This document shows positions 17,394 through 25,847 of a stretch of 64,000 bases of DNA, piece by piece; position 1 is the stretch's first letter; each line of letters opens with the position of its first letter. The stretch is from Pseudomonadaceae bacterium SI-3. Lineage in GTDB: Bacteria; Pseudomonadota; Gammaproteobacteria; Pseudomonadales; Pseudomonadaceae. Made by a program: the position numbers and the translations under genes. The notes under the pieces were generated by a model. That model was given only the letters and a program-made list of their open reading frames with translations. It did no database searches and was not told the DNA's origin. The stretch spans positions 1,302,001 to 1,366,000 of the forward strand of contig CP026511.1 of the NCBI GenBank assembly GCA_004010935.1. The letters are read 5' to 3'.

Positions 17394-18368
17394 ATGAGCG
17401 AGTCCAGACTCGACGGCGTGGTGGTGGTCATCACTGGCGCCTCCAGCGGTATCGGCCGCGCAGCAGCACAGGCGTTTGCGCGTGAGCAGGCCCGGGTGGT
17501 TCTGGCAGCGCGCGACGAGGAAGCGCTGCACGAAGTGGCCAACGAATGCCGCGCTTTGGGGGCCGAGGCGCTGGTGGTGCCGACCGACGTGACGCTCAGC
17601 GATTCGGTCGAGCAACTGGCCAGCGCGGCGGCCGAGTTTGGCCGCGGGCGTATCGATATCTGGATCAATAACGCCGGGGTCGGTGCTGTCGGGGCCTTCG
17701 ACGAGACGCCAATGGATGCGCACGAGCAGGTCGTGCAGACGGATCTGATCGGTTATCTGCGCGGGGCACATGTCGTCCTGCCGTATTTCAAACAGCAGCA
17801 CGGCGGCGTGCTGATCAATACGCAGTCGGTGGGTAGCTGGGTACCGCAGCCTTATGCGGTGGCGTACTCGGCGAGCAAATTCGGGCTGCGCGGGTTTTCC
17901 CATGCGCTGCGTGGCGAGCTGGCGCGGTGGCCGGGCATTCATGTCTGCGATGTGTATCCCTCGATGGTGGATACCCCCGGTTTCCGGGACGGCGGCAATT
18001 TCGCCGGTCGCTCGCTGCAGCCGCCACCGCCACTGTGCGATCCCCGTCAGGTGGCCGACGCGATGGTCAGTCTCGCCCTGCATCCGCGGCATACGACATC
18101 CGTTGGGCTGACGGCGACGCTGCTTCGTTTCGCCCATTTCATTACGCCAGGCTTCGACCGCTTGTCCGGCCTGCTGACCGGTGCGGCCTTGGGCCGTGCC
18201 GACCGTGTCGCGCCGTCCTCGGGAAACCTGTTCCATCCGGCGTTGGGCGAGCGTCGAATCGATGGCGGCTGGCGCAGTGATGAAAAGCCGCAGCGTAGTT
18301 TGTTGCTAGCCGGGGGTATTGCCGCAGCGGGCGTAGTCGGGCTGCTACTGGCTCGCCGGCGGCGTTAG
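17394..18368 (+). CDS. SDR family oxidoreductase with C-terminal membrane anchor
   Basis: 324-residue short-chain dehydrogenase. The NAD(P) motif is TGASSGIGRA near residue 15, then NNAGVG near residue 95, a catalytic Ser in INTQSVGSW, and YSASK (Tyr/Lys) near residue 158. After the Rossmann domain (about 1-250) comes a linker and a hydrophobic helix, SLLLAGGIAAAGVVGLLLA, ending in RRRR. This suggests anchoring at the inner membrane with the enzyme in the cytoplasm. Members with this tail are often annotated only as SDR oxidoreductases, and the substrate is unknown. It stands alone, 85 bp after the aldo/keto reductase. Confidence 0.88.
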   Translation: MSESRLDGVVVVITGASSGIGRAAAQAFAREQARVVLAARDEEALHEVANECRALGAEALVVPTDVTLSDSVEQLASAAAEFGRGRIDIWINNAGVGAVGAFDETPMDAHEQVVQTDLIGYLRGAHVVLPYFKQQHGGVLINTQSVGSWVPQPYAVAYSASKFGLRGFSHALRGELARWPGIHVCDVYPSMVDTPGFRDGGNFAGRSLQPPPPLCDPRQVADAMVSLALHPRHTTSVGLTATLLRFAHFITPGFDRLSGLLTGAALGRADRVAPSSGNLFHPALGERRIDGGWRSDEKPQRSLLLAGGIAAAGVVGLLLARRRR

Positions 18369-18393
18369 CGTTTCATATGCCGGCGGCGGCTGG

Positions 18394-19269
18394 TCAGCGA
18401 GTCGCCGGCAGGCAGTCCAACGAGCTGAGGTCGCGCCTCATATCCTGCAGACGCTCATCAAGATGACGACGCTGGGTTGCGTTGGCCATGTCGTACAGGT
18501 CGATCACCAAGTCGATTGTGGCCTGTTCGACGGCCGGGAAGGCAGCGCGATAGGGCGCTGTCCAATAGACCTCACGGTCTTGAAGCAGCCGGGCGATGCG
18601 CTCGTCAAAATTTGCCTGTTCCCGGTTGCGAACGGCCTCGACCAGGGACCGCTGCCACTGGGCGCGGTTATCGAGCCAGAGCTGATTCTGCTCGCTAAGC
18701 GCTCTAGCCCACTCGTGGATGCGTTGGCGTTGAGCGGCGCTGGCTTTGCCTAACCATTGCTCGACGCGTTCTTGCATACGGTCGGCTCGCTTACGGATTT
18801 GCTGGTCCAGCGGTGGTTCCAAGTATTTCTTCTCGCGCTCCTGGAGGTCTTTCTCAAACTGATCGTCCAGTTCACGCACCTGCCTGTCTTCAAGGTCGCG
18901 AAGCAGTTGGACGGTAGTTGGGGTAATTTCCAGCGCGATCGTCTGAATCGCCTCTTGGGCGTTCTCATAGTGTGCTCGTAGCGCGGACTCATTCAGCGAG
19001 CCCCGGCGGACCTGAGCCTGCAAGCGTTCGATAACATCCAGATAGCCGGGTAGCTGAGTACGGCAGTGCCAGCTGATGTGCTCCCGCAGCTGCGTACGAA
19101 AGCGCGTCTGCTGGTCATGATTCATGTCCAGGTAATCGTTGAGCGACCAGGGGATCAGCAGATCCAGGTTTCGGTAGGCCAGATTCATGCGGCTGCAGCC
19201 GGTCAGCACAACGGCACACGCCAGCAGGACCAGAATCGATTTACGCCCAAGCACCTGCCTGATCTGCAT
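18394..19269 (-). CDS. DUF6279 family lipoprotein
   Basis: 291-residue lipoprotein, lipobox VLTGC with Cys25. The family core is RMNLAYRNLDLLIPWSLNDYL immediately after the lipid site, followed by long charged helices rich in Gln, Arg and Glu. Examples are DLEDRQVRELDDQFEKDLQ and KRADRMQERVEQWLGK, which suggest coiled coil. The DUF6279 family is widespread in pseudomonads and has no assigned function. It is probably outer-membrane attached (residue after Cys is Ser). Monocistronic and convergent with the SDR gene. Confidence 0.82.
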   Translation of the reverse strand: MQIRQVLGRKSILVLLACAVVLTGCSRMNLAYRNLDLLIPWSLNDYLDMNHDQQTRFRTQLREHISWHCRTQLPGYLDVIERLQAQVRRGSLNESALRAHYENAQEAIQTIALEITPTTVQLLRDLEDRQVRELDDQFEKDLQEREKKYLEPPLDQQIRKRADRMQERVEQWLGKASAAQRQRIHEWARALSEQNQLWLDNRAQWQRSLVEAVRNREQANFDERIARLLQDREVYWTAPYRAAFPAVEQATIDLVIDLYDMANATQRRHLDERLQDMRRDLSSLDCLPATR

Positions 19270-19470
19270 TGCAGTCCTCGTCGGGTTGTCGTCGGGATGT
19301 CGGAACGGGTTTCGGTTGCGTTGTTCTGTAGAGCCGCTAGTACCTCGTCAGTTCGAGGCGAAACAGCAACGGCTTGTTTCTGCGAGAAAACGCCGGCGGT
19401 TGTGGTCCTAGTTCAAGAGAGCGTCGCAAGCGCGACGCTCCGAAGCTGACAGCAAATAGCGGAGGTGAAT

Positions 19471-19662
19471 ATGCAACGCACGATCAAGCATCTGACCGGA
19501 GATGAAGTACCTCAGGGTTGGCGGCCAACCTGGGTCACCTGTTGGGTGGTCGAGATCGATGGGCAAACGATTGCCGGCCCGTACGCCACCGAAGCGGAAG
19601 CGCAGGCAGTGCTGGATGGGGAGCAAGACCCCAAGATCTCGCAAACACCTACGCCACAGTGA
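19471..19662 (+). CDS. Small conserved-looking hypothetical protein
   Basis: 63 residues, no recognised family. GGAGG at 19461-19465 sits 5 nt before ATG 19471, a strong start. The sequence has a plausible small alpha/beta pattern: WRPTWVTCWVVEIDGQTIAGPYATEAEAQAVLDGE (split over the middle of the protein). Its GPYATEAEAQAV element resembles nucleotide- or SPOR-like small-domain repeats, but no function can be given. It is convergent with the lipoprotein at 19669, 6 bp away. Confidence 0.6.
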   Translation: MQRTIKHLTGDEVPQGWRPTWVTCWVVEIDGQTIAGPYATEAEAQAVLDGEQDPKISQTPTPQ

Positions 19663-19668
19663 TGGCCG

Positions 19669-20208
19669 TCAGAGGCATTGAGTAGCGCAGGGATCGTCTC
19701 TTTCGGGGAGCGGGGGAGGCGGCTCGACGAGCTGGGAAACCAGCTCCAAAGCTTTCTCGAACGAAGGATAGCCGCTCTGCGCAACGTCCAGCCCGGCATA
19801 GGCCTGGCGATATTCTTCGGCCTTGACCGCGTTGCGCTCATCCAGCAGGTAGGGTTCCTGGTAGATTTTGTATAGCAGCGCTACGGCGTGCGGGTGGCCC
19901 TTGGCGCTGGCCTGTTCGAGTAGGCGCAGGACCTGTTCCGGTTGTGGGCCTTGGCGGATCAACAGCAGCGCCTGGTAGAACTCGGTCTCGCCTCGTTCAT
20001 CGAGGCGAGCGCTCCGCTCGAGCAGCGCATCGGCGAGTTCATAGCCGTTTTCGTCGCCGATGGAAATGAGGATCTTGGCCTGCAGCAAATCGTTCTGATA
20101 GAGCAGCCGCTCCGCGCGGCAACTGCCGTCGCTGCCATATTGGTCACATGGCTGAGAGGCGCAGCCGCCCAGCACAACGAGCAGTCCGATCACCAGTGCG
20201 TTCTTCAT
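19669..20208 (-). CDS. Sel1-like repeat lipoprotein
   Basis: 179-residue predicted lipoprotein. Signal MKNALVIGLLVVLGGC puts the lipidated Cys at residue 16. Residues about 60-160 look like helical Sel1/TPR-type repeats: AKGHPHAVALLYKIYQEPY, then NAVKAEEYRQAYAGLD. The C-terminus is Pro/Glu-rich with two Cys (DDPCATQC). No specific function; Sel1-like lipoproteins often act in protein-protein contacts in the periplasm. ATG 20208 is chosen because the signal peptide starts there; the frame is open to 20418 without family features. Confidence 0.72.
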   Translation of the reverse strand: MKNALVIGLLVVLGGCASQPCDQYGSDGSCRAERLLYQNDLLQAKILISIGDENGYELADALLERSARLDERGETEFYQALLLIRQGPQPEQVLRLLEQASAKGHPHAVALLYKIYQEPYLLDERNAVKAEEYRQAYAGLDVAQSGYPSFEKALELVSQLVEPPPPLPERDDPCATQCL

Positions 20209-20285
20209 TGCTGCCTTGTTCTCTCTATTATTTAGTGTGTCAGCGCGTGTTCTGACCCGCGTATGGGATAACTGTTCAGCCTGTT

Positions 20286-21047
20286 TTACTGCACAGTGGC
20301 AATGGGCTGCAGTCCGTAATGGAACAGGAGGATCTGCCACTCGGGGTTCTCTGGCAAGTTCTCCACGAATCGGGCGAGATACTGGGTGGCAGCTTGGCCA
20401 AGCGCATCGGCGACCCATAGATGTCGAGTGAACTGGTACAGCGGCGTATTTGAGACGTACAAATCCTGGAGCTTTTTCTCTTTCCGGTAGTAGAGCAGGG
20501 TAGAGCGCGGAATCAGCAAAGTGGCGATGCGACCTGACAGCAGCTTCTCGATGTTTTGAAGGTCGCCCTGGGCGTTCTGGCGCTTGATTGCACCGCTGGC
20601 GATATCCGCTTCGAGCCCTTCGTATCGGTGCCCGAGCACGCCTCCCAAGACAAGGTTGTGTAGCGATTCGGGGTTTTCATACTCAAAGGGGGCATCGGGC
20701 AGCGAAACAAAGTCCTGTTGATCGATCAGTAGCGGCACCGACCATTTGCCGTTGGCTGCTTGCTCGGCAGTGAAGAAGTTCGGAGTGGCCCAGAGCAAAA
20801 CGCCAGGTCGCTCTCGTGCTAGCCGCATATCGACGCGCTTGCGCGGCAATTTGACTAGCTCGAAGCGAAAGCGCTGATTGTTAGCGGCGTCGTTGTTGAG
20901 CAGGTCGACGAAAGCACGCGAAAGTCCCTCGCCGTTTTCGAGAATGAACGGTGGTGAAAAATGATACGTCCACACCTCGACTCGTTGTTGAGCCCCGCAG
21001 ATCGAGGGCAACAGAACGAACGTCAGCAACAGGACGAATCTGTGCAT
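20286..21047 (-). CDS. Periplasmic solute-binding-like protein
   Basis: 253-residue exported protein; the signal peptide is about residues 1-19 (LLLTFVLLPSICGAQ). The body resembles the amino-acid-binding (SBP_bac_3) fold: VEVWTYHFSPPFILENGEGLSRAFVDLL at the start, split by the first beta-alpha unit, and GDLQNIEKLLSGRIATLLIPR in the second lobe. No permease or ATPase gene is adjacent, so it may be an orphan sensor-like binding protein rather than part of an ABC importer. The ligand is unknown. Confidence 0.72.
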   Translation of the reverse strand: MHRFVLLLTFVLLPSICGAQQRVEVWTYHFSPPFILENGEGLSRAFVDLLNNDAANNQRFRFELVKLPRKRVDMRLARERPGVLLWATPNFFTAEQAANGKWSVPLLIDQQDFVSLPDAPFEYENPESLHNLVLGGVLGHRYEGLEADIASGAIKRQNAQGDLQNIEKLLSGRIATLLIPRSTLLYYRKEKKLQDLYVSNTPLYQFTRHLWVADALGQAATQYLARFVENLPENPEWQILLFHYGLQPIATVQ

Positions 21048-21200
21048 TGGTGATCCTGTATCTCGGAATGGCGAAATGCGGCAATCAGGGCCTGGCGCGG
21101 CGGCCGGTAGCTGATTTTGTATCCGGTTTCATTGGCACCAGCATAGTCCAGCGATCGCCAGGTGCGAGCCGTCAGGGGTTATGCAAGAGACGTCGCTAGG

Positions 21201-21923
21201 CTAGAAGCGTTCATGCTCGCCGAGAAAACGCCACTCTCCGACCGGCAGCTTGGCCATCGACAGGCGGCCGATCCGTATCCGCTTGCAGTTGAGCATCTCC
21301 AAGCCGATGGCTTCGCAGAGCTGACGCAGATCGCCGGCCTGCGGATTCTTAAGCACGACGCGCAGGCGGGTCTCGTTCTGCCAACTGGCCTTCGCCTTGG
21401 GCAGAACCCTGCCACGATGGCCGATCCCTTTGCCCAGCAACGCCAGGCCGCCTTCCTCCGGTTCGCCAGCGACTTCGACGATGTACTCCTGCTCTAGCAT
21501 GTCGCGTGGATCGGCCAGTTTGCGGATCACCTCGCGTTGCTGGCTGAATATCACCAGCCCGCTGATGTCCTGCTCCAGCGGCAGCAGGGCGGTTTGACGT
21601 GCGTAATGGCGTTCGCGGGGTGCCTGGCGAGAGTTGTCGCCGCTCCAATGGCCGGCCTCAGCAAGTTGCTTCAGCACGTCAGCAGGTTCTGCAGCGGTGG
21701 GCTGGCCGGCGGGTTTGTGCAACAGCAGCGTGACCGGCGGCTGTTCAGTCGCGGTGGCGCCGGGCAGCAGTTCGATGCGCTGCTCGGCCACCTTGAAATA
21801 GGGCGTTTCGATGATATGCCCGTCGACGCTGACCCAGCCTCCCTCGATATACAGTTCGGCCTCGCGCCGGGAACAGCCGATCTGCTCGGCGAGGCGTTTG
21901 GACAAGCGTATCGGGTCGGTCAT
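21201..21923 (-). CDS. RsuA/RluB-type pseudouridine synthase homologue, divergent active site
   Basis: 240-residue protein with an N-terminal S4 RNA-binding domain (RLSKRLAEQIGCSRREAELYI) and a pseudouridine-synthase-like domain (VTLLLHKPAG, RKLADPRDMLEQEYIVEV, RIRIGRLSMAKLPVGEW). In this family the catalytic Asp sits in GRLDxxTxGL. Here the stretch reads LPLEQDISGL (residues 114-123), so Glu117 takes the Asp position and the Arg is lost. It may be inactive or act only as an RNA binder. ATG 21923 is preferred over the GTG at 21965 because the S4 domain begins at once. Known family; activity doubtful. Confidence 0.82.
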   Translation of the reverse strand: MTDPIRLSKRLAEQIGCSRREAELYIEGGWVSVDGHIIETPYFKVAEQRIELLPGATATEQPPVTLLLHKPAGQPTAAEPADVLKQLAEAGHWSGDNSRQAPRERHYARQTALLPLEQDISGLVIFSQQREVIRKLADPRDMLEQEYIVEVAGEPEEGGLALLGKGIGHRGRVLPKAKASWQNETRLRVVLKNPQAGDLRQLCEAIGLEMLNCKRIRIGRLSMAKLPVGEWRFLGEHERF

Positions 21924-22019
21924 GGCAGGCTCGGGTGCTTCGGAAGGAGAAACCTGGCGAGCCACTGCAAACGGCTAAAAGCAGTGGGGACTCGCTTACT
22001 AGGTTAGGTGTTGCGGAGA

Positions 22020-22199
22020 TTACTTCTTGCTGATGGTGATCTGGCGCGAAGGGCCTTGGGTCTGGCCGCTGACCCCGTTCGGGATCTTCTGCACTTCACC
22101 GCCGGACTTGAGGAAGGCTGCCATCTGGTTGGCTAGCGATTCGCTGGTTTCACTGGCAGGTTCGGGTTTGCGCTTGGCTGAGGAGGTCTTGGCGGCCAT
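22020..22199 (-). CDS. Small basic conserved hypothetical protein
   Basis: 59 residues: a Lys/Ala/Ser-rich N-terminus (AAKTSSAKRKPEPASE) followed by SLANQMAAFLKSGGEVQKIP and a C-terminal QITISKK. I recall similar small proteins in Pseudomonas genomes but know no function. The basic N-terminus could bind nucleic acid. ATG 22199 has AGGAAA upstream. The frame is open to 22559, but the upstream part looks non-coding. Confidence 0.62.
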   Translation of the reverse strand: MAAKTSSAKRKPEPASETSESLANQMAAFLKSGGEVQKIPNGVSGQTQGPSRQITISKK

Positions 22200-22559
22200 C
22201 GTTATCTGTTTCCTATGGTCAGTCGAACCGGACATTATACAGATCTGGCTAATTTTTGTTCGATTTTTTTCGCTGGCCTTGATTTTTCTGTGTGCATTCC
22301 TTGCTTCGCACGTGTTTCCGCGGATCGTTGTCGTTGCGCTTAGCCTGGCGGCAGACAGATTAGCGGCAGATGCGATAGCGGGCTTGGGTCGTCGGTAAGA
22401 ACGCTCAGCGATTTTTCCCCTAAACGGGGGAGCATTCTCGCCCGTGTCCGGTCCACTCAAATACGGGGTCTGGCGAAGCGATCGTCTGCCCCGGCACAAA
22501 GACAGGCAGGGGACGCTCGCGGCAAAGTTATTTGTTTCGTCATCTCCAGCCCCGGACAA
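22200..22559. other. Intergenic region before gcd
   Basis: 360 bp between divergent genes, expected to hold promoters for both. It is T-rich around 22255-22310. A short CCCC/GGGG hairpin at about 22418-22436 has no T tract. No gene or defined operator was recognised. Confidence 0.4.
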
Positions 22560-24920
22560 ATGGAAAAGGAGCGGAGAGTGGCGGTCGTCATTAGTGCAAT
22601 CCTGTGCATCATCCTGGGCCTGGCGCTTGCTGTCGGGGGTTGGAAAGTTATCGCGCTCGGCGGTACCTGGTATTTCGCAATCCTTGCAGTCGGCTTTCTG
22701 CTCACGGGCGCTTTGCTGTTAGCTCGGCGCCGTGCGGCGCTTTGGGTCTACTCGCTGGTAATGCTTGGCGCGCTGGGCTGGGCAATTTACGAGGTCGGCT
22801 TCGACTGGTGGCAATTGGCACCGCGCGCCAGCATTATTGGCCCGCTTGGGCTGTGGTTCCTGACGCCCTGGATTGCCCAGCGACTGGGTTGGCAACACTT
22901 CGGTGCGCGCGCCTGGGGCGGTAGCGCTATCCCGCTGATGATCGCGGTGGCGCTATGGGGCGCGACGGCTCTGCACGCGTTGACCTCCGACAGCAGTGAC
23001 ATCAAGGGCATGCTGCCGCCGCCTTTGGCTGCTGCGCCAGCGGCCGAGGTGAACACCGCTGATAACGTGCCAGCCAGCGATTGGCATGCATACGGTCGCA
23101 CCCAGCACGGCACGCGCTACTCACCGCTCTCGCAAATCACGCCAAGCAACGTCGAGCGGCTAGAAAAGGTCTGGTATTACCACACCGGCGATATGCGACG
23201 TCCAAGCGATCCCAACGAGACCACTTACGAAGTCACGCCGCTGAAGATCGATGACAGCCTGTTCATCTGCACGCCGCACAACTTCGTGATCGCGTTGGAT
23301 GCCGAGACCGGGGAAGAGCGCTGGCGCTTCGATCCGGAGGTTCCGGATTCGACCAATCGGCAGCATCTGACGTGTCGCGGTCTGTCCTATCACACCAGCG
23401 AGACCCCCGTGGAGGGACAGGCCTGCCAGCAGCGCCTGTTCATGCCCACAGCGGATGCGCGCCTGATCGCATTGGACCCCGAGACCGGCAAGGTCTGCGA
23501 ATCATTTGGCGAAAACGGCGCGGTGAATTTGTGGAAGAACATGCCGAACGTCACGGAGGGTTTCTACTATTCCACCTCGCCACCGGTTGTGGCTAATGAC
23601 CTGGTTATTGTCGGCGGGGCGGTCAACGACAATGTCTCGACCACCGAGCCATCTGGCGTCATCCGGGCGTATGACGCAATCACTGGCGAACTGAAGTGGA
23701 ACTGGGACCCGGGCAATCCGGAACAGACCGCACCTATCGCGCCGGGCGAAACCTACAGCGAGAGCACGCCGAACAGCTGGAGCATTTCCAGCGCCGACGA
23801 GGAGCTGGGGCTGGTGTTCGTGCCGATGGGTAATCAGGTTCCGGATCAGTGGGGCGGCAACCGCAGCGAGAACAGTGAGCGATTCTCGTCTTCCATCGTC
23901 GCGCTGGATCTGGAAACAGGGCAGCTGCGCTGGGTATTTCAGACCGTGCACCATGATCTCTGGGACATGGATGTGCCGGCGCAGCCAAGTCTTGTCGACA
24001 TCCAGACCGAGTCGGGCATGGTCCCCGCACTCGTTCAGCCGACCAAACAGGGCGACATCTATGTATTGGATCGCCGCACGGGCGAGCCAGTGCTGCCGGT
24101 GCGCGAGGTGCCCGCGCCGCAAGGTGCCGCGAAGGGCGATTATGCTGCGGCTACGCAACCTGTGTCGGCACTGTCGTACGAGCCGCCGAAGCTGCAGGAT
24201 TCCGATTTGTGGGGCGCGACCTTCATTGATCAGATGATGTGTCACATCCAGTTCAATTCGTTGCGTTACGAAGGGCGTTACACGCCGCCTTCGACCCAGG
24301 GTTCGCTGGTCTACCCTGGCAATTTCGGGGTGTTCAACTGGGGTGGGGTAGCTGTCGATCCGGTCCGGCAGATGGTGTTTAGCGCACCGTCCTATTTGGC
24401 TTTCACCTCAACGTTGATTCCGCGCGAGAACGATGAGAAGGCTTACGTCTCCGACAGCGAACCGCACCTGAACGAAAACTTCGGCGCGCCGTTTGCGGTG
24501 GACCTGAAGCCGTTCGTGTCGCCGATCGGTCTGCCGTGCACTGCGCCGCCATGGGGTTACGTGGCGGGCGCCGACCTGCGCACGGGTAAAACCCATTGGC
24601 TGCGCAAGAACGGTACGGTGCGTGACCGGGCACCGGTGCCGCTGCCTTTCGAAATGGGTGTGCCGAGTCTGGGCGGGCCGGTGATCACTGCGGGCGGGGT
24701 GGCGTTCCTCTCCAGTACGCTGGATTACTACGTGCGCGCCTATGACGTCACCACCGGTAAGCAGCTTTGGCGGGCACGGTTGCCAGCGGGCGGCCAGGCG
24801 ACGCCGATGACCTATCAGAGCCGTTCGGGGCGCCAGATGGTCGTGGTCGTTGCCGGCGGTCACGGGTCGCTCGGCACCAAGGCCGGGGATTCGGTCATCG
24901 CCTACGCACTGCCGCGATAA
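22560..24920 (+). CDS. gcd: Membrane-bound PQQ-dependent glucose dehydrogenase
   Basis: 786-residue inner-membrane quinoprotein that oxidises periplasmic glucose to gluconolactone and passes electrons to ubiquinone. Five N-terminal membrane helices (about 1-140) include IYEVGFDWWQLAPR, conserved in Gcd. The periplasmic eight-blade beta-propeller follows, with DWHAYGRTQHGTRYSPLSQI at its start, HHDLWDMDVPAQPSLVDI and PPWGYVAGADLRTGKTHW. Length is close to E. coli Gcd (796). Start choice: ATG 22560 has no clear RBS, while AAGGAG at 22566-22571 sits 6 nt before an in-frame GTG at 22578, which would give 780 residues. PQQ synthesis genes are not in this window. Confidence 0.92.
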   Translation: MEKERRVAVVISAILCIILGLALAVGGWKVIALGGTWYFAILAVGFLLTGALLLARRRAALWVYSLVMLGALGWAIYEVGFDWWQLAPRASIIGPLGLWFLTPWIAQRLGWQHFGARAWGGSAIPLMIAVALWGATALHALTSDSSDIKGMLPPPLAAAPAAEVNTADNVPASDWHAYGRTQHGTRYSPLSQITPSNVERLEKVWYYHTGDMRRPSDPNETTYEVTPLKIDDSLFICTPHNFVIALDAETGEERWRFDPEVPDSTNRQHLTCRGLSYHTSETPVEGQACQQRLFMPTADARLIALDPETGKVCESFGENGAVNLWKNMPNVTEGFYYSTSPPVVANDLVIVGGAVNDNVSTTEPSGVIRAYDAITGELKWNWDPGNPEQTAPIAPGETYSESTPNSWSISSADEELGLVFVPMGNQVPDQWGGNRSENSERFSSSIVALDLETGQLRWVFQTVHHDLWDMDVPAQPSLVDIQTESGMVPALVQPTKQGDIYVLDRRTGEPVLPVREVPAPQGAAKGDYAAATQPVSALSYEPPKLQDSDLWGATFIDQMMCHIQFNSLRYEGRYTPPSTQGSLVYPGNFGVFNWGGVAVDPVRQMVFSAPSYLAFTSTLIPRENDEKAYVSDSEPHLNENFGAPFAVDLKPFVSPIGLPCTAPPWGYVAGADLRTGKTHWLRKNGTVRDRAPVPLPFEMGVPSLGGPVITAGGVAFLSSTLDYYVRAYDVTTGKQLWRARLPAGGQATPMTYQSRSGRQMVVVVAGGHGSLGTKAGDSVIAYALPR

Positions 24921-25010
24921 CGACGTTCCCGCGTGCGCGCCGCAGCGGTGCGCACGCGGCAAGCGGGTGGCCTGCTAGAATCGCCGCCTTCGACCCAGAG
25001 GAATCGCTAC

Positions 25011-25847
25011 ATGGCCGCAATCGGGCGCTTCAACAGCCTGCAAATCGTCAAGCACACCGGTTTCGGCCTTTATCTGGATGGCGGTCCGGATGGCGAAATC
25101 CTGCTGCCCAACCGCTACATTCCGAAAAACACGCCGACGGAGGTCGATGACTGGCTGAACGTCTTCATTTACCTCGACAGTGAAGACAAGCTCATCGCGA
25201 CCACCGAGAAACCCAAGGTGCAAGTCGGGGAATTCGCTAGCCTCAAGGTCGCCGAGATCAACCGGATCGGGCTGTTTCTCGACTGGGGGCTGCCCAAGGA
25301 TCTGCTGCTGCCTCACTCTGAAGAAAAGCGGCCGCTCAACGAGGGCGATTATTGTGTCGTTCACGTCTACCTCGACAAGCACACCCGTCGCATCACTGCC
25401 ACTGCGCGGTTAGACCGTTACCTGGACAAGACGCCCGCGCGTTACAAGGTTGGCGAAGCCGTTGACCTGTTGGTGGTGGAGCCCACCGACCTCGGGCACA
25501 AGGCGATCATCAACGGCAAACACTGGGGCCTGATCCACAAGAACGAGGCCTTCAAGTTCCTGCGTGGCGGCATCCGCGAGAAGGGCTACATCAAGGAAGT
25601 TCGCGCGGACGGCAAGATCAGCCTGAGCCTTCAGCCGGTGGGCAGCGAGGCGGCTGATGCATTGCAGGCGCTGATTCTGCAGAAGCTGCAGGAAAACCAG
25701 GGCAGCCTGCCGGTCAGCGACAAGACCGCCGCAGACGAAATCGCACGCCTGTTCGGCGTCAGCAAGGGCAACTTCAAGAAAGCCATCGGCGGCCTGTACA
25801 AACAGGGGCGCATCGCTATCCATCCTGATCGTATCGAGCTCGCCTGA
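25011..25847 (+). CDS. cvfB: S1-domain RNA-binding protein CvfB/YitL
   Basis: 278-residue cytosolic protein of the CvfB family. Tandem S1-like beta-barrels cover about residues 1-210: FGLYLDGGPDGEILLP, then IGLFLDWGLPKDLLLPHSEE and ARYKVGEAVDLLVVEPTDLG. A C-terminal winged helix follows (SDKTAADEIARLFGVSKGNFKKAIGGLYK). Staphylococcal CvfB binds RNA and affects virulence gene expression; the target here is unknown. ATG 25011 follows AGAGGA at 24997-25002. The frame is open to 24933 but without the family pattern. Confidence 0.9.
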   Translation: MAAIGRFNSLQIVKHTGFGLYLDGGPDGEILLPNRYIPKNTPTEVDDWLNVFIYLDSEDKLIATTEKPKVQVGEFASLKVAEINRIGLFLDWGLPKDLLLPHSEEKRPLNEGDYCVVHVYLDKHTRRITATARLDRYLDKTPARYKVGEAVDLLVVEPTDLGHKAIINGKHWGLIHKNEAFKFLRGGIREKGYIKEVRADGKISLSLQPVGSEAADALQALILQKLQENQGSLPVSDKTAADEIARLFGVSKGNFKKAIGGLYKQGRIAIHPDRIELA

